A stretch of DNA of 64,000 nucleotides from Roseburia_C sp031555935 (GTDB taxonomy: Bacteria > Bacillota > Clostridia > Lachnospirales > Lachnospiraceae). Below the pieces are notes generated by a model that worked only from the letters and a program-made list of their open reading frames with translations, was not told the DNA's origin and did no database searches. The translations under genes and the position numbers were made by a program. Below, piece after piece: positions 26,374 through 35,289 of the stretch. The stretch covers positions 25,835 through 89,834 of the forward strand of contig JAVBTX010000012.1 of assembly GCA_031555935.1 (NCBI GenBank), read 5' to 3'. How positions within the stretch are numbered: position 1 is the first letter of the stretch; every line of letters starts with the position of its first letter.

Positions 26374-27738
26374 TTATTTGCCCATTGCAAAGTTAACGGT
26401 ATCTTCTGCCTGCTGAATCTCAGCATCAATATCGGAACCATTGATTACATTTGTAATTGCGGTTGCGACTGCATCACGTGCTTCGTAGAAATATACACCG
26501 GTGTTACAGCTTGGAATCTTGCCAGCATATTCTGTGATTTTGTCAAATACTGATTCATTACTAAAGAATGCGCTTGGTTCGCCATACATGGCTGATTCTG
26601 CTGCTGGTAAATACGTTGATAATGCTCCACTTGGAAGAATCTGCTCCCAGAATTCTACACTGCCGCCAAAGGTTGAGCCTAAGAAATCTGCTGCTAAATC
26701 TACATTCTGGCAATTCGATGTAACGGCCCAGCTTGAACCACCCTGGTTGCTGTAATTTACTGCGCTTGCGACATCATCTAATTTTGGCATATTGGTGATT
26801 GCCCAATTTCCGGACTGGTCTTCTGCTGCCTGAATGGAAGCCATAATCCAGCATCCGTTGATAGTTCCCGCTACCGTTTCGTTGTTCAAGGAACCAATGT
26901 ACTGATCCCAGTCATTTACTTCAATCATAACGCCAGATGTAACTAATTCTTTGTATGTCTCTAAGGTAGCTTTTAAAGCGTCATTACTTGTAATCGTTAC
27001 ATTTCCGTCAGCATCAAAGAAGCTTCCGCCGGCAGACTGTAAAATCATTACGATAACGTCTGATTCACCGCCTACACAAGAAAGTAATGGTTTGCCTGTT
27101 TTCTCTAATACAACTTTACCTTTTTCAATAAACTGTGACCATGTAATGTCAGTAAAGTCGTCCATTGTATAGCCTGCCGCTTCTAACAAATCAGTACGAT
27201 AGCATGCGATAACTGCGCCATTGTCAAATGGTACGCCGTAGTTCTTGCCACCTACGGATGAGAAGCCTGCTTTTGCAGATGCAAACTGGCTAAAGTCGAT
27301 GGATGTATTTGTCAAATCAGCAAATGCATCTGGGTAACTGATTACATTTTTCTGGAACGCATTATCCTGCATTAAAATAATGTCTGGTAAGGTATCAAGC
27401 TGTCCCGATGTTGCCGCCGTTGTCAGTTTCGTCTGAACGTCTGCCCAAGGTGTTTCAACCACATTTAATTTAAAATTTGGATGTTCCTGCTGGTAAATTG
27501 CTTCTGCCTTCTCCATTGCATTAATGTTAAAGGATGGGTCCCAGCACCAAACGGTCAAGGTTTCATCGCCTGCATCACTTGCATCCGCATCATCTGCATT
27601 CCCCTGGTCTTCCACCTTTGTGTCATTCTTACTACTGTAATTTCCGGTGTTCGCTGCTGCTCCGTTGTTGTTACCGCAAGCTACCAATGATAATGCCATT
27701 GACGCTGCCAATAATACGGATAATACCTTCTTTTTCAT
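26374..27738 (-). CDS. Carbohydrate ABC transporter solute-binding lipoprotein
   Basis: The 454-residue protein starts at 27738 after AAGGAGG. It has a lipoprotein signal peptide with lipobox LVAC at residues 18-21, an acidic linker, and then a two-lobed sugar-binding domain typical of family 1 binding proteins (TVWCWDPSFN, GGSSWAVTS). It would capture an oligosaccharide outside the membrane and hand it to the MalF/MalG permeases encoded next. It is about a third identical by eye to the other binding protein at 32259-33572, for example in the AWDENYN/CWDPSFN and YTDEDM/YTMDDF regions. Confidence 0.92.
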   Translation of the reverse strand: MKKKVLSVLLAASMALSLVACGNNNGAAANTGNYSSKNDTKVEDQGNADDADASDAGDETLTVWCWDPSFNINAMEKAEAIYQQEHPNFKLNVVETPWADVQTKLTTAATSGQLDTLPDIILMQDNAFQKNVISYPDAFADLTNTSIDFSQFASAKAGFSSVGGKNYGVPFDNGAVIACYRTDLLEAAGYTMDDFTDITWSQFIEKGKVVLEKTGKPLLSCVGGESDVIVMILQSAGGSFFDADGNVTITSNDALKATLETYKELVTSGVMIEVNDWDQYIGSLNNETVAGTINGCWIMASIQAAEDQSGNWAITNMPKLDDVASAVNYSNQGGSSWAVTSNCQNVDLAADFLGSTFGGSVEFWEQILPSGALSTYLPAAESAMYGEPSAFFSNESVFDKITEYAGKIPSCNTGVYFYEARDAVATAITNVINGSDIDAEIQQAEDTVNFAMGK

Positions 27739-27835
27739 TATAAATATCCTCCTTGTACATTCCCCCCGATTGTCGCTCTGGGGTGATTTTACCGCCTTTT
27801 GCGGTTCTCTTTGTTACAAGAAAAATATAGCATAA

Positions 27836-27917
27836 AGCAAAAAATCTCCGATAATAGATTCTTCATCTGAATTTGAAGATATTTCAGATTCAGTAAAAAT
27901 CTATGATCGGAGATTTG
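27836..27917 (-). terminator. Large nested hairpin terminator after the HEPN gene
   Basis: The outer arms, AAATCTCCGATAATAGATT (27842-27860) and AATCTATGATCGGAGATTT (27898-27916), match at 18 of 19 positions. The inner arms CTGAATCTGAA and TTCAAATTCAG match at 10 of 11. On the minus strand a T-run follows. It ends the toxin-antitoxin genes and lies just upstream of the sugar operon promoter region. Confidence 0.65.
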
Positions 27918-27952
27918 TAATTTTTTTTGGTTTCTGGATTATTTTTGGTTTT

Positions 27953-28360
27953 CTAGTCTACTGTGCTTGTACTTTGTACATAAGTATAAACTTTAGAATA
28001 CAGTTTTTTTTCGTTCTCAAGTTGGTTTTGTGCTTCATCTCTGGATGCAATATAATAATCATCATAATCTGAAGCATTTCTTATTTCACTAGCTGTCATA
28101 ATGATTTTGGAATATTCTCTATCAAATATTTCAGTCTTAACAAATGTTCGCTGAAATTCTGCAATTATCCCTGAATGTTTTTTAGAATCAAACCCTACTA
28201 GTGCCAATACTGCTCTCAGGGCATGTAATATTGCATAATAGGAACGATTATTGCTACCTTTATAGTGCTGGTTATCAAAAAGAATCTCTGCTTCTGCAAG
28301 CATTTCGTTTGATTTCTCTAATCTATATTTTGATAGTTCTATCTGAGCTTCATTAGGCAA
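27953..28360 (-). CDS. HEPN-domain protein (toxin of an MNT/HEPN pair)
   Basis: The 135-residue all-helical protein carries the HEPN pattern: NNRSYYAILHALRAVL includes the R-x4-6-H style RNase motif (Arg then His six residues later). The start is a TTG at 28360 inside the end of the nucleotidyltransferase gene, an 8-nt overlap, with GAGGGGG upstream. In HepT/MntA-type pairs the HEPN protein is an RNase or growth inhibitor held in check by the MNT partner through adenylylation. The gene order here is MNT first, HEPN second. Confidence 0.85.
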   Translation of the reverse strand: MPNEAQIELSKYRLEKSNEMLAEAEILFDNQHYKGSNNRSYYAILHALRAVLALVGFDSKKHSGIIAEFQRTFVKTEIFDREYSKIIMTASEIRNASDYDDYYIASRDEAQNQLENEKKLYSKVYTYVQSTSTVD

Positions 28361-28691
28361 TAAGGTTTACCCCCTCTCGTTCAATATTCATATAGAATGG
28401 AAGTACGTTCTTTTTTTCTTTAAATTCTTCATACGGAATGCAGCAAAAACTGACTAAAACATCGTACTCTAAATTCAAATCAACCATAAGTTCTGCCAGT
28501 GCATCGGTATACTTCTTCATTCCTATTCTGGAACTGTTTAGCAATACTGCAATGTCTATATCCGATTCATAATTATAATCACCTCGGGCATAGGAACCAT
28601 ACATTATAACCGATTTTAAATTACCTTCTACAACAATCTGTAAGCCTGATGTTATATCATTAATAAGCATTTGCATTTTGTTTTCATTCAC
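28353..28691 (-). CDS. Minimal nucleotidyltransferase (MNT antitoxin)
   Basis: The 112-residue protein has the polymerase-beta-like nucleotidyltransferase core GSYARGDYNYESDIDIAVL, with the G-S-x10-D-x-D metal-binding pattern, and a third acidic position in LEYDVLVS. A GTG at 28691 is the best start, preceded by GGGATGTG; a TATAAT (28721-28726) upstream suggests its own promoter. In MntA/HepT systems this protein transfers AMP to the HEPN toxin. The pair interrupts a region otherwise devoted to sugar sensing and uptake, which suggests insertion. Confidence 0.88.
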   Translation of the reverse strand: MNENKMQMLINDITSGLQIVVEGNLKSVIMYGSYARGDYNYESDIDIAVLLNSSRIGMKKYTDALAELMVDLNLEYDVLVSFCCIPYEEFKEKKNVLPFYMNIEREGVNLIA

Positions 28692-28768
28692 AGTATCACA
28701 TCCCTTCCTTGCTTTTTTATATTATACCCCAAATTTTATTATCTGTACACTTTCAAAAATTCTTAAAT

Positions 28769-30571
28769 TTACTCAATTTTAGAAAACGGTATCTCAACTG
28801 TCACCGTCGTCCCAGCATTTTCTTCACTCTCAATGCTAATACCGTAAGCCATTCCATAGAGCAGCTTTAACCGTTCATCCACGTTCTTGACGCCGATTCC
28901 GGTAAAATGCTCCGCTTGGCGTTCACCTTTTAACATGCTTTCCTTGCGCTCTCTTGCCATGCCGATGCCATCATCTGCAATCTCAATGACTAATTTCCCA
29001 CGCTCGGAACTCTCCACGTTTTCCATCCTATCATCCCCGACGCGACGCATAAAGACATTAATATTGCCGCCAATATCACCCGGAAAGGCATGAAAAAATG
29101 CATTCTCAATAAATGGCTGCAAGGCCAGCTTCGGTATTTTACAATTCATACATTCCTCTGGCACATAGAATTCCACCTGTACCTTTTCACCGTAGCGGGT
29201 CTGATTAATCAGGACATAATTGCGTAGATTGACAATCTCCTGACGAATCGTAATAAATTCATCAGCATTGCTGATGGTATTTCTAAGCAACGCAATAAAT
29301 GCATCGATCGTCTCGGTGCTCTGTCCGGCATTCCCCTGCATAATCAACCATTTGATGCTTGCTAATGTGTTATAAATATAGTGCGGATTTATCTGCATCT
29401 GAAGTGCATGAAGTTCCACATTGCGTTTCGCCTGCTCCGTCTCCACAACTTTTTCGATGTAATGGCGAAGGTCGGAAATCATCACATTGTAGGTCTGACA
29501 CAATTCCTTAATTTCTTCCGTACCATCGACCTCAATATAGCCGTTAAAATCTTGGTTCTTCTGGGTCTTCATCATATTTGCCAGCTTGTAGAGTGGTCTG
29601 GTCTGATGACGAACGAGAATAAATATCACCATAATATTACAAAGCACAATGATTAAGGCAACAACGATATTGTAAACCAAGTTGTATTTTTCGTAGAAGG
29701 CGCGCTCCGCATTGACGGTTCCGGCAATCACAAAATCGGTATTTGTAAACTGCTGTACCAGATAGGTAATTATTTCGCCTTCGATTTCCTTGGTGGTATG
29801 GTAAATGCGGCTCTGCTTCGACTCCCCGACAATCTGCTGCAACTTTTCCAGTGATGCGCTATCGGTATTAAGATAACTGCTGTTGTTAGTTGATATTACT
29901 TCATTATCACTGTTAAAGACAACAATATCGCTGGTTCCAGACACAAAATAATCATAGAACTCCTGCATTTCCGATTCTTTAATGACCAGATAAACGTAAC
30001 CAACAATTTCCTGATTTTTCTCGATGGTACGACAGCATACCACTACCGGATTATTTTTCGTGGTATCGGTAAATCCCTGTTCCATATATTTACAGATTAA
30101 ACGCCCCTTACTATCGGCGGCCTCTTGCGTTACTGGCAGCTTGATAATTTCTTCCAGCGGCGAGCTGACTAAATCGGCATGACTGTACATATAGCTGCGT
30201 CCATTGATCCCGACTAACAGCAGTGTCATATAGTCGTATTCCGATATCTTCATTTCCTTAACTTGTTTTTTCATATCATAGGTAATACGCTGTTCGGAAA
30301 TGGTATCTTGATATTCTTCGGTTAAAAAAGTATTGACCTTTTCACTATCAGCTACAGACTTGGATATCTCGGTGACATCCATATAGAAATCATAAAAGTT
30401 TTCTTCTATCTGGCTGAAAATCTTCGCCTGTGAGCTGGAAAACACATCTGCAAAAATCGTTTCTGATGAGCGGATATTGGTGAAAAACAGACAGACTGCT
30501 AACACCACTCCACCAGTCATAACCGTCACTGCCAATTTAAAAAATAAGCTGTTTAAATGTAATTTTTTCAT
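28769..30571 (-). CDS. YesM-family sensor histidine kinase
   Basis: The 600-residue protein has a helix at about residues 12-30, an outside Cache-type sensor region to about 295, a second helix near 300-320, a HAMP domain, the His_kinase domain with LQMQINPHYIYNTLASIK (phosphoacceptor His in INPHYI) and a HATPase_c domain with FIENAFFHA and DDGIGMA. YesM-type kinases pair with AraC-type response regulators to control sugar uptake. Its start overlaps the regulator stop as ATGA. Its likely targets are the binding-protein genes on either side. Confidence 0.92.
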   Translation of the reverse strand: MKKLHLNSLFFKLAVTVMTGGVVLAVCLFFTNIRSSETIFADVFSSSQAKIFSQIEENFYDFYMDVTEISKSVADSEKVNTFLTEEYQDTISEQRITYDMKKQVKEMKISEYDYMTLLLVGINGRSYMYSHADLVSSPLEEIIKLPVTQEAADSKGRLICKYMEQGFTDTTKNNPVVVCCRTIEKNQEIVGYVYLVIKESEMQEFYDYFVSGTSDIVVFNSDNEVISTNNSSYLNTDSASLEKLQQIVGESKQSRIYHTTKEIEGEIITYLVQQFTNTDFVIAGTVNAERAFYEKYNLVYNIVVALIIVLCNIMVIFILVRHQTRPLYKLANMMKTQKNQDFNGYIEVDGTEEIKELCQTYNVMISDLRHYIEKVVETEQAKRNVELHALQMQINPHYIYNTLASIKWLIMQGNAGQSTETIDAFIALLRNTISNADEFITIRQEIVNLRNYVLINQTRYGEKVQVEFYVPEECMNCKIPKLALQPFIENAFFHAFPGDIGGNINVFMRRVGDDRMENVESSERGKLVIEIADDGIGMARERKESMLKGERQAEHFTGIGVKNVDERLKLLYGMAYGISIESEENAGTTVTVEIPFSKIE

Positions 30572-32193
30572 AGTGTCTTACCGCTACTTTCCGCCGAGCC
30601 ATGCGAGGAGGACTTTCCGCTACTTTCCGCCGAGCCGCGCGAGGGGGACTTACCAATCATTCGCTTCCACTGGGATGGTGTTCTTCCGATCTGACTCTTA
30701 AATATCCGGCAAAAATAACTTGGGTCCGAATAGCCGACCATCGCACTTACTTGGGCGATGGAATATGGAGAGGATTTCATTATCTCACAGGATTTCTCAA
30801 TCCGAATACGATTTAAATATTCTGAAAAGCTCTCTTTCATCTGTTGATTGAAATACGTTGATAAGTAGTTGTAATTATAGTTGAACTGCTCTGCTAATTG
30901 CGACAGCTCTAAGTTCTCGGAATAATGTTGCAGAATGAACTGACGGATTTCGGAAATATTTTCGTTCTGCTTTTCGGCACTGCCGCTTTCACGGGAAAGG
31001 GCTTCCATAATGCCAGCAAAGATCTGATGAAATTCTTCTAAATACTGGCAATGGTCAATTTCGCGAAAATACTCTGCCTTTTTGCCTGGGTTTTCCCGAA
31101 CTGAATTCTCGGCTGACTCTTTTTCCAATAGGAAATTATAAATCAAATTTTTAACAGTATTTTTCAGAAAGTATTCCTCCACACAACACTCACACATGTA
31201 GTCCACATATGCCGACAATTTTGCAATGGCCACTTTGAAATCGCGGTATTTTAGTAATTCTGAATAGGCTTCATAAGCAAAGCGTTCCGGCTTCCTTCGC
31301 TCCTTACGTAATTCTTCCCATAGTAATGGTATATTCTTGTAATAAAAACGCAGCCCGGTTTCTTCACTGGTGTGCTGATAGCTTTCCCGCATTCCCGCTA
31401 GACCAACAAAGGCTTCACCGTAAACCCAGAAGGTGCCGGGATGATGCCGGTCAATTTTTCCAACGCAGCTTTTGGCCAATGCTCTTAACGGTTGCTCGTC
31501 CTTGATGCGGTAATTTAGAAGGACACAACAGATTTCTTCTTTTATCCAAAGCACCTCCGAAACATAGTCCGGCTGCTCCTGCCAAAATTCTGCCATCATC
31601 CGCAGGATTTGTGCTTCCTCGGCGCGTTTCCCATCTCTTGAAAAGCCAATTTTAGAACAGAGCAGACGATATCTGGTATAAGGGAAATGGGCTCCCCAAT
31701 CACCCTCGGTAATTCCGGCCTCATAACCATTTAAGTAACGATTCAATTTTTCCCGCATCGACAGCTCCGTGTCTTTGTGCAGATGCATTCCTGGGATTGT
31801 CTTAACGGTCTTTTCTAATACATTTAATAGCACCTCGGGATTCAGCGACGGTTTTAGAACATAATCGGCGGCACCATTTAACAAGGTCTGCTTCACGTAT
31901 TCAAACTTATCAAAGCTGCTTAGCATAATCAAACGCGTCTGCGGAAATCGTTTGTTCATAATTGCCGAAAATTCGATGCCATCTATTTTGGGCATCACAA
32001 TATCAGCGAAAATAATATCCGGCTCTAGCTGCTCTACCATTTGCAGACCCTCTTCGCCATTGGTTGCTTCGCCAACGATTTGATAGCCCTCTTTTTCCCA
32101 TTCAATCATATGCTTGATGCCCTGACGCATTATATATTCATCATCTATAATTAAGATTTTGCAGTATAAATCGTTTCCCATCTTGGTAACCAT
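30568..32193 (-). CDS. YesN-family response regulator with AraC-type DNA-binding domain
   Basis: The 541-residue protein has an N-terminal receiver domain (DDEYIMRQG; phosphorylated Asp in IIFADIVMP near residue 60; Lys in VLKPS), a long middle region and a C-terminal AraC helix-turn-helix pair (FNYNYNYLSTYFNQ, MVGYSDPSYFCRIFK). The protein should end shortly after TPSQWKRMIG, but two tandem copies of a 36-bp repeat add a tail of about 25 residues (SRGSAESSGKSSSHGSAESS...). It is co-transcribed with the kinase, and a 21-bp spaced direct repeat before the upstream binding-protein gene is a plausible binding site. Confidence 0.92.
   Translation of the reverse strand: MVTKMGNDLYCKILIIDDEYIMRQGIKHMIEWEKEGYQIVGEATNGEEGLQMVEQLEPDIIFADIVMPKIDGIEFSAIMNKRFPQTRLIMLSSFDKFEYVKQTLLNGAADYVLKPSLNPEVLLNVLEKTVKTIPGMHLHKDTELSMREKLNRYLNGYEAGITEGDWGAHFPYTRYRLLCSKIGFSRDGKRAEEAQILRMMAEFWQEQPDYVSEVLWIKEEICCVLLNYRIKDEQPLRALAKSCVGKIDRHHPGTFWVYGEAFVGLAGMRESYQHTSEETGLRFYYKNIPLLWEELRKERRKPERFAYEAYSELLKYRDFKVAIAKLSAYVDYMCECCVEEYFLKNTVKNLIYNFLLEKESAENSVRENPGKKAEYFREIDHCQYLEEFHQIFAGIMEALSRESGSAEKQNENISEIRQFILQHYSENLELSQLAEQFNYNYNYLSTYFNQQMKESFSEYLNRIRIEKSCEIMKSSPYSIAQVSAMVGYSDPSYFCRIFKSQIGRTPSQWKRMIGKSPSRGSAESSGKSSSHGSAESSGKTL
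30580..30652. repeat. Two tandem copies of a 36-bp repeat inside the response regulator 3' end
   Basis: Two units sharing CCGCTACTTTCCGCCGAGCC, a short variable core and GAGGNGGACTT lie head to tail (30580-30615 and 30616-30652). A similar unit lies between hydG and hydF. The copies are in frame and extend the regulator's C-terminus. Confidence 0.7.
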
Positions 32194-32258
32194 GCCTTTC
32201 TCACAATCTGCAAACTTTGGGCCGGAGGCACAAATTTGCGTGTGAAATTTTTTTCACA

Positions 32259-33572
32259 CTACTCAGATTTGCGTTGATATTCTGATAGAACGTTATCCAT
32301 CTCTTCACCAGACAATATTTTCTGAATTGCTTCGGCGACGACGGACTCTACCTCATATGTTTTCGCCCCATAATTGACGCTTGGTATTTCATAAGTCCAT
32401 TTGATGAAATCCTGATAAATCATCTGACCACCGTAAAATGGCACACCCTTTTCATAGTTTTCACTATTCTCGGCTTTTTTCAACGTTGACACTAAATTTA
32501 TTTTTTCAACCAGGTTATTGATTAGCTGTTGGTCTGACACAAAGGTCGCCGCTAAAAATTGCATTGCTTCTTCGGCATGCCCACCGTTTTTGAGCACATA
32601 CCAACCACTGCCGCCAACGGAGGAGGCATTGATGGAATCTTCATTATTCTGCATTCTTGGCAGCGGCACCACCCGCCACAATCCGTTCTGCTCGGCTACC
32701 TCGGTAATGCTAGAGGATATCCATGAACCAGAAACAACCGAAGCCACATCACCACTTTGAAAACCATAGATAAACTGATTCCAGTCCGCAATTGTTTTGG
32801 CGATTCCTGAATCTACGATATCCTGATAAATTGCAATTGCATCCTTGAGAGCCTGATTGTCTTCTAAATCTAATTCACCCTGCTCATTCGTATACCATGC
32901 GCCAGCACTTTGCAGCATCATCCGAATAATTGGCAGGTCATCCGGGTCTAGGGTCAACATATATTTACCCGTCTTTTCTTTTACTGCGGTGCCAATTTCA
33001 ATGTATTTCTCCCATGTCAAATCAGCCATATCCTCATCGGTATAGCCCGCTTCGGCAATATAGTCCGCCCGGTAAAACAAGCCCACCACCCCGCTGTCAA
33101 AGGGGATGCCATACATCTTATCGCCAATCTGGTTGACCCCCGTCTTACATCCGGCAAATTCTGACGGAGATGCAATTTCATTTAGGTTGACAAACTCCTG
33201 CTCATAATTCTGTAAAAACTGCTGAATCCGATAGTCCTCTACTAAAACGATATCTGGCAGGGTTTTCGTACTCCCGGTCAATAATGCGGAGCCAAGCTTG
33301 GCCACGACTTCCTCCTGTGACATCGTTACAGTCGTAAACTTCGCTTGAGGGTGCTCCTTTTGGTAACTGGTAATAGCCTCACCAATGGCCACGATATTGT
33401 AATTTTCATCCCATGCCCAAATCGTAATCGTATCCGCTTCTTCCACTGGATTGGCTTGATGTTTTTGACCGCTGTCCTTTTGGCGGCAACTTGACATGCA
33501 ACCAGCAAAGCAAATTACAAACAGTACCACGGTGAAGAAAAGAGGTGTTTTCTTTTTTATCGAAAATGACAT
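32259..33572 (-). CDS. Carbohydrate ABC transporter solute-binding lipoprotein (second copy)
   Basis: The 437-residue protein has a lipoprotein signal with lipobox FAGC near residues 22-25 and the two-lobed family 1 binding-protein fold (TIWAWDENYN, GGSGWYVLK). It resembles the binding protein at 26374-27738. It is the first gene of a unit with the YesN/YesM regulators and has no permease genes of its own. It could feed the permeases downstream or serve as an extracellular sensor for the kinase. A promoter with 21-bp spaced repeats precedes it. Confidence 0.9.
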   Translation of the reverse strand: MSFSIKKKTPLFFTVVLFVICFAGCMSSCRQKDSGQKHQANPVEEADTITIWAWDENYNIVAIGEAITSYQKEHPQAKFTTVTMSQEEVVAKLGSALLTGSTKTLPDIVLVEDYRIQQFLQNYEQEFVNLNEIASPSEFAGCKTGVNQIGDKMYGIPFDSGVVGLFYRADYIAEAGYTDEDMADLTWEKYIEIGTAVKEKTGKYMLTLDPDDLPIIRMMLQSAGAWYTNEQGELDLEDNQALKDAIAIYQDIVDSGIAKTIADWNQFIYGFQSGDVASVVSGSWISSSITEVAEQNGLWRVVPLPRMQNNEDSINASSVGGSGWYVLKNGGHAEEAMQFLAATFVSDQQLINNLVEKINLVSTLKKAENSENYEKGVPFYGGQMIYQDFIKWTYEIPSVNYGAKTYEVESVVAEAIQKILSGEEMDNVLSEYQRKSE

Positions 33573-33625
33573 TTTATATTCTCCTATAAAAGCTTTTTTC
33601 CTAATATTAAATTTATCATATTTTT

Positions 33626-33671
33626 ATTATAGAACATATGAAATTTTTCATACTTTTCCGGAAATTTTTCA
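33626..33671 (-). promoter_or_regulatory. Promoter with 21-bp spaced direct repeats before the binding-protein gene
   Basis: On the minus strand TGAAAAATTTC occurs twice, 21 bp apart (33661-33671 and 33640-33650). The second copy overlaps the -35 position of a -10 TATAAT (33626-33631). This is the geometry of an AraC-family activator, and the adjacent YesN-type regulator is the natural candidate. Confidence 0.55.
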
Positions 33672-33679
33672 GATTGCAC

Positions 33680-33720
33680 AAAAAAAGCTGTTGCCCAATT
33701 ATCATCGGAGTGCAACAGCC
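33680..33720 (-). terminator. Terminator of the LRR protein gene
   Basis: The minus strand reads GGCTGTTGC, a loop, GCAACAGC and then seven T. Confidence 0.85.
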
Positions 33721-33756
33721 TTATTTTACCATTTCTCTATTATTATTTTATAATCA

Positions 33757-35100
33757 TCACTTTGGAATTTGGATTGTAATTATTTTTACCACATCAGCAC
33801 ACCATATGGAGGTATCATAATTATCTCGCACAAATGAGCGTATTTCTATTTTCTGGCCCTTATATTCTTTCAAATCAAGATTTTTAAAACTAAAGTTACC
33901 ACTTGCATCTGCCCTTACTTCTGCTATCTTTTTTTTGCCAGGACCACTTATTCTTACATATGCTTTTGCATGAGTCTTACCTGTAATTGTCTTGGTCTTA
34001 CTGGTAATATTTTTTGGTTTTTTTATCTCCAAGATTCTGTTTATGTCTTGAAATTTCATCTGGTTTTTCACCCACTTTTGAAAATCAACACCTTTATTTT
34101 GGAGCTTTGTTGGCATGTTTGTTTCAAAAGCTGCTTTTTTTATCTTATTCCCCTTAAGATAGATACCATCAAATTGCAAGCGATTAAGCTTTTTCATGTC
34201 TGGAAGGCTGCTGATTCGATTGTTACTCGCAACCAATGTAGTTAGGCCCGTTGCATTCTCAATGCCCTTTAAACTTGTCAGCTTATTATTTTGAACACTC
34301 AAACCACGTAATTTTTTTAATTTACTAAAATCACCCAAGCTTGTCAATTTGTTATTATATGCTTCCAGATCAGTTAAATTGTACAGACCCTCAACTTCCT
34401 TTAGATTTGTCAATTTATTATCAGAAACACATAGGATGTCTAGCTTTGTTAATCTTTCAACCCCTTTTAGGTTCGTCAACTTATTTTTAACAACGTACAG
34501 CTCAACTAACTTGGTTAACTTTTCAATTCCATTCAAACTCGTCAATCTGTTTGCTGAAGCACTTAATTTTTTCAATTTTGTTAACTTTTCAATCCCGTTT
34601 AAACTTGTCAATTTACTATTTTGAATATACAGATTCACCAACGTTGTTGCATCTTCTATTCCTTTTAGATCTGTCAAATTCTTCGCATCAACAGTTAAAT
34701 GAGCTAATTTCGGTAATTTTTCAATTCCTTTCATACTAGTTATTTCATCTGTAGAAATACGAAATGACTTTAAATTCGTAAGATATTCAATGCCTTTTAG
34801 ACTCTTAACATCTTTTTGTGTTCCCTCTATTGAATTAGCCCAATTGACTCTTAGCTCACGTATCGTTGCTGCTTCTGCCTCTGTAAATGTTTCGTCCATA
34901 TTTTTCTTAAGGGCTTTTAAAATGTATTGATATAAAACCTTATCCGGAATACCCGTCTTATCATTTTGAATCACATCATTTTCTGCTGCCGCAACACTTA
35001 CCGGAAGAATTGAAATACCCTTTCCGTTATCTAATACAAGCGGTGAAAATAGTAATGCCAGCAGTATTACAATTGGAATCAGTGCTTTTGTTTTTTTCAT
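33757..35100 (-). CDS. Secreted leucine-rich repeat (internalin-like) protein
   Basis: The ATG at 35100 follows AAAAGGAG by ten bases and opens a proper signal peptide (MKKTKAL, hydrophobic core, likely cleavage after SVAAA), so I prefer it to upstream starts. The 447-residue protein has about ten 22-residue leucine-rich repeats of the internalin type (pattern SLKGIEKLTKLxxLxVxxNKLT) from about residue 100 to 325, then a C-terminal Ig-like beta domain of about 90 residues (TKTITGKTHAKAYVRI). No LPXTG or other anchor is present, so it is likely released or held non-covalently. It is a single-gene unit. LRRs suggest protein or glycan binding. Confidence 0.85.
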   Translation of the reverse strand: MKKTKALIPIVILLALLFSPLVLDNGKGISILPVSVAAAENDVIQNDKTGIPDKVLYQYILKALKKNMDETFTEAEAATIRELRVNWANSIEGTQKDVKSLKGIEYLTNLKSFRISTDEITSMKGIEKLPKLAHLTVDAKNLTDLKGIEDATTLVNLYIQNSKLTSLNGIEKLTKLKKLSASANRLTSLNGIEKLTKLVELYVVKNKLTNLKGVERLTKLDILCVSDNKLTNLKEVEGLYNLTDLEAYNNKLTSLGDFSKLKKLRGLSVQNNKLTSLKGIENATGLTTLVASNNRISSLPDMKKLNRLQFDGIYLKGNKIKKAAFETNMPTKLQNKGVDFQKWVKNQMKFQDINRILEIKKPKNITSKTKTITGKTHAKAYVRISGPGKKKIAEVRADASGNFSFKNLDLKEYKGQKIEIRSFVRDNYDTSIWCADVVKIITIQIPK

Positions 35101-35246
35101 GTTTGAAGTTCTCCTTTTCATATCTCTCCTAAGATAATATTTTTGTAAATTAGCCGTTATAATTATAACATATCGGAATGTAAAAATCCGACGTCCCACT
35201 TTATTCTTAATTAAATATTCATTTCATCTTAATATTTCAAGCAAAT

Positions 35247-35276
35247 AGACCGCCCACACTTTTGTGTGACGGTCTA
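35247..35276 (-). terminator. Terminator after the large FtsX permease
   Basis: AGACCG and CGGTCT plus inner CACAC/GTGTG form a hairpin with a TTTT loop; only a weak T-rich tract follows on the minus strand. Confidence 0.6.
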
Positions 35277-35289
35277 TTTAAATTTTTAT

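Noticed and set aside
34100..34830. CRISPR array or DNA satellite
   Set aside because: The repeats of about 66 bp are the degenerate coding repeats of the leucine-rich repeat protein, with no constant direct repeats or unique spacers.
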